Shown: piece after piece, positions 6,918 through 9,114 of the stretch
Layout: each line of letters opens with the position of its first letter
Position numbering within the stretch: the stretch's first letter is position 1
From: Clostridia bacterium
GTDB lineage: Bacteria > Bacillota > Clostridia > Oscillospirales > UBA644
Length of the DNA: 9,114 nucleotides
Assembly (NCBI GenBank): GCA_017424085.1
Contig: JAFPBP010000109.1
Coordinates: 1-9,114, forward strand
Direction of reading: 5' to 3'
The notes under the pieces: model-generated
The model's input: the letters and a program-made list of their open reading frames with translations, nothing else
Database searches by the model: none
What the model was told of the DNA's origin: nothing
Program-made: the position numbers and the translations under genes

Positions 6918-7924
6918 TTCTTGCCGTTGCTTGGGGATCGGTGGCGCTTTGGAGCGCCGTGATCCTCGTTGCCGCTCTGTTTTTCCTGTTTCTTGCCCCC
7001 AATCTGTTCGTAACCTATTTTATGTACGTGATCCATCTCAAGCGCACCCGCCCCGACAAGTGGACGCGGGAATGCTCCGAGCCGGAAAACCCCGTGCAGG
7101 CGCAGATGTACGCCGAGGGGCTGGCGTGGAGCGAGGCGTACGCCTCCTGCCGCCGCGAGGTCCATATCGTCAACGAGGGGCTGAATCTCTACGGGGAATT
7201 TTACGATCAAGGCTCCGACCGCACGGCGATTCTGGTCTCGGGGCGCACCGAGGGGTTGCGCTATTGCTATTATTTCGCCAAGCCTTACACCGATGCGGGA
7301 TATAACGTTCTGACCATCGACCAGCGTGCTCACGGGCTCAGCGACGGGAAATACAATACCGTGGGCTTCGAGGAGCATAAGGATCTGATGGCGTGGATGC
7401 GGTTTCTGCGGGACGAGTGCCATACCGAATCGGTGGTGCTCCACGGCATCTGCATCGGAGCGGCGTGCTGTCTTTACGCCGCCGTCTCTCCCGATTGCCC
7501 GCCCATGATCGCAGGCGTTACGGGGGAGGGGACCTACCCTACCTTTTACGAAAGCTTCCGCAATCACATGATCGAGCTGAAAAAGCCCCTGTGGCCCGGC
7601 TTGCCCATGATCGACGGTTGGAAAAAGTTCTTTACGGGGCATTCCATGAAGGTCGGCCCCATTCATATCATTGACCGCCTCACCGTGCCCCTTCTGATGA
7701 TCCACAGCAAGGAGGATCTCTATTCTCTGCCCTCAGCGGCGCAGGAGATCTTCGATCGCTGCGGGTCGGCGCAAAAGACCTTGGTTTGGTTCGAGCACGG
7801 GAAGCATTCCCAGCTGCGCTATACCGACCGTGAGCGCTACGACGGCGCCGTGACGGCGTTTCTGGAATCCTTGGAAAAACAACCCGTCTCTGCGGACGGG
7901 ACACATAAGGAGGTTTCGTTATGA
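6914..7924 (+). CDS. Membrane-anchored alpha/beta hydrolase with a Cys nucleophile (GxCxG)
   Basis: A 336-residue protein. Residues 2-40 form one long or two short hydrophobic segments, followed by a basic stretch (KRTRPDK), which suggests a membrane anchor with the catalytic domain on the cytoplasmic side. The fold signature is clear: VSGRTEG near strand 3, TIDQRAHGLSDG, the nucleophile elbow GICIG (178-182), the acid in SKEDLY (Asp268), and His298 in FEHGKHS. The nucleophile is Cys180, not the usual Ser. Cys is found at this place in dienelactone hydrolases and in PHA synthases (GxCxG), so thioester handling or acyl transfer is possible. The start ATG overlaps the previous stop (ATGA) and has AAAGGAG at 6899-6905; the frame is open further upstream inside the acyltransferase gene but without a better site. 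In this operon it may release or move acyl groups; substrate unknown. Confidence 0.85.
   Translation: MILAVAWGSVALWSAVILVAALFFLFLAPNLFVTYFMYVIHLKRTRPDKWTRECSEPENPVQAQMYAEGLAWSEAYASCRREVHIVNEGLNLYGEFYDQGSDRTAILVSGRTEGLRYCYYFAKPYTDAGYNVLTIDQRAHGLSDGKYNTVGFEEHKDLMAWMRFLRDECHTESVVLHGICIGAACCLYAAVSPDCPPMIAGVTGEGTYPTFYESFRNHMIELKKPLWPGLPMIDGWKKFFTGHSMKVGPIHIIDRLTVPLLMIHSKEDLYSLPSAAQEIFDRCGSAQKTLVWFEHGKHSQLRYTDRERYDGAVTAFLESLEKQPVSADGTHKEVSL
7906..7914 (+). promoter_or_regulatory. Strong ribosome binding site of the GH123-like gene
   Basis: TAAGGAGGT is a near-perfect anti-16S complement, 6 bases before the ATG at 7921. It is the strongest such site in the window and lies inside the end of the hydrolase gene, so the last gene may be made in larger amounts than its neighbours. 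Confidence 0.75.
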
Positions 7925-9114
7925 ATTACGGAATTTTCAGTCAGAACCAATGGTTGTTCCCCGATTCCACCCCCGAGGGCGGTGCGAAGGGCGGGGCTTT
8001 GACTCTCCTGCGGGGGCAGACGGGCGCCCTGCAGATGATGACCGACGGCTTGACGGTGGGCGCACCCCTGTCGGCAACGGTGACGGGTCTGGACGGGGTG
8101 GACGTGACCGTGGAGCGCCATCTGGACGTGTGCGTGAACCGCAACACCAACGACGTGCAATGCGGGCTTCTCACCTCCGATCGCTGGGAGGACGTGAAGC
8201 GGGACCGCGTTCGCCGCGCCCCCTACCGCTCGTATGATCCCCTGGTTCCCCTCAGCGGGCTTTCGGTGGAGCACGAGGCGGAGGCGTTTTATTTCACCTT
8301 CGTTCCCGCTCTTGACGCCGCCCCCGGCGTTCGCCAAGGCGCGATTACCCTGTGCATGGGCACGAAGAGCATTACCTTCCCCGTAACGGTCACCGTCTGC
8401 TCCAAGGCTCTGCCCGAGCGGACCCTGAATCTGACCAACTGGGCAAGCGTGAGTGCCATGGCGTGGGCGCACAACGTGGAATACGGCTCCGAGGAGCATA
8501 TCGCCATGTTCCGCCGCTATCTGAAGACCATGACCGACTGCCATCAGAATCTCTTCTGGATCACCTTCGACGATCTGAAGGCGTCCAAGGTGGACGGTAA
8601 GATCGTGTTCGACTTTTCGGGCGTGAAGCGCTGGGCGGATCTGGCGCTGGAATGCGGCATCACCACCCTGGAATGGTGCCACGTAATCACCCGTCCCACC
8701 TGGGAGGATCCCCCGTTCCGCATCCCCAACCTCACCGCAAACCGCTGGATGCTGGATTGCCTTTCCACCGAGGGGCGCAAGTATCTCACCGCGTTTTTGA
8801 GCCAGTTCAACGATTTTTTGACCGAGAACGGCTGGAGAGATATTTCCGTCGTTCATATCAGCGATGAGCCCAAGGAGCGTTGCGCCGACGATTTCCGCAT
8901 TCTTGCGGGCATTTTCCGCAAATACCTGCCGGGAATCAAGCTCATCGACGCCATTGAGATCTATTTCATCGAGGACGCTCTGGATATCTACGTGCCCAAG
9001 GATCACTATTTCCAGCAGAACCGCAACGATTTCGAAGCCCTCCGCGACGAGCGCAACGAGCTTTGGTTCTATACCTGCAATATGCCCGGCGGACGCTTCC
9101 TGAACCGCCATATC
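7921..9114 (+). CDS. GH123/DUF4091-type glycosidase, 3' end cut by window
   Basis: The first 398 residues are present and the frame is still open at the window edge. The N-terminal 150 residues or so look like a beta-sandwich, followed by a barrel-type catalytic part starting near LTNWAS. HISDEP contains an Asp-Glu pair (Asp315-Glu316) like the catalytic dyad of GH123 beta-N-acetylgalactosaminidases, and NELWFYTCNMPGG near the end matches the W-Y-C-P segment of the family formerly called DUF4091. GH123 members act on N-acetylgalactosaminyl glycans, the founding ones on glycosphingolipids, by a mechanism that uses the substrate acetamido group. No signal peptide is seen at MNYGIFSQNQ, so the enzyme is probably cytoplasmic and would work on imported material. 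It overlaps the hydrolase stop (ATGA), tying it to the operon. The true sugar specificity is open, since this family is broad. Confidence 0.78.
   Translation, partial: MNYGIFSQNQWLFPDSTPEGGAKGGALTLLRGQTGALQMMTDGLTVGAPLSATVTGLDGVDVTVERHLDVCVNRNTNDVQCGLLTSDRWEDVKRDRVRRAPYRSYDPLVPLSGLSVEHEAEAFYFTFVPALDAAPGVRQGAITLCMGTKSITFPVTVTVCSKALPERTLNLTNWASVSAMAWAHNVEYGSEEHIAMFRRYLKTMTDCHQNLFWITFDDLKASKVDGKIVFDFSGVKRWADLALECGITTLEWCHVITRPTWEDPPFRIPNLTANRWMLDCLSTEGRKYLTAFLSQFNDFLTENGWRDISVVHISDEPKERCADDFRILAGIFRKYLPGIKLIDAIEIYFIEDALDIYVPKDHYFQQNRNDFEALRDERNELWFYTCNMPGGRFLNRHI

Noticed and set aside
7445..7459. Loss-of-function mutation in the hydrolase
   Set aside because: Asp268, His298 and the surrounding fold motifs are intact and Cys can act as nucleophile in this fold, so a decayed gene is not supported.
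7837..9111. Long open frame on the minus strand opposite the glycosidase and the hydrolase end
   Set aside because: Shadow of the + strand genes; no motif, and it spans the ATGA junction and the strong ribosome site.
1..9114. CRISPR array, tRNA, rRNA, insertion sequence or phage genes
   Set aside because: No regular spacer-repeat array, no cloverleaf-like or rRNA sequence, no transposase or phage protein seen on either strand.

Overview
The window looks like one strand of a chromosome from an anaerobic, fairly GC-rich member of the Firmicutes (class Clostridia, perhaps an Oscillospirales- or Christensenellales-like gut lineage). The reasons are strong AGGAGG-type ribosome binding sites, a DegV/FakB plus FakA (DAK2) fatty acid kinase pair typical of Gram-positive bacteria, a sigma-A promoter with an extended -10 element, and tightly packed genes. 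This placement is an inference from gene families and style, not from a marker gene.

Layout. Bases 1-417 carry no convincing gene. They hold a strongly folded intergenic element (about 45-180), a featureless stretch (181-333), and an AT-rich control region (334-410). That region has a near-consensus promoter, TTGCAA - 17 bp - TGTTATAAT, and three copies of the 10-mer ATTATGT[C/T]AT at 18-20 bp spacing, which look like an operator. From 418 to the end, seven genes run on the + strand: DegV/FakB-like fatty acid binding protein, FakA-like fatty acid kinase, MelB/MFSD2A-type (GPH, MFS_2) transporter, adenylate-forming acyl ligase fused to a C-terminal phosphopantetheine carrier domain, PlsC-type glycerolipid acyltransferase, membrane-anchored alpha/beta hydrolase with a Cys in the nucleophile position, and a GH123/DUF4091-type glycosidase cut off by the window edge. 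Gaps are 31 and 22 bases after genes 1 and 2, 1 base after gene 3, and ATGA overlaps at the last three junctions, so this is very probably one operon driven from the promoter at 334-362.

How the genes may work together. FakB and FakA would bind a free fatty acid and phosphorylate it to acyl-phosphate. The ligase-carrier protein would activate an acyl group through acyl-adenylate onto its own carrier arm. The PlsC-like protein would transfer acyl groups to a lysolipid or other glycerol-type acceptor. The transporter could bring in a lysolipid, glycolipid or glycoside. The set transporter + acyl ligase/carrier + PlsC resembles a split version of the E. coli lplT-aas lysophospholipid salvage module. 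The added fatty acid kinase, Cys-type hydrolase and glycosidase with a glycosphingolipid-active family name suggest a lipid or glycolipid salvage/remodelling system that, to my knowledge, has not been characterised as a unit. The individual family calls are well supported; the joint function is a hypothesis.
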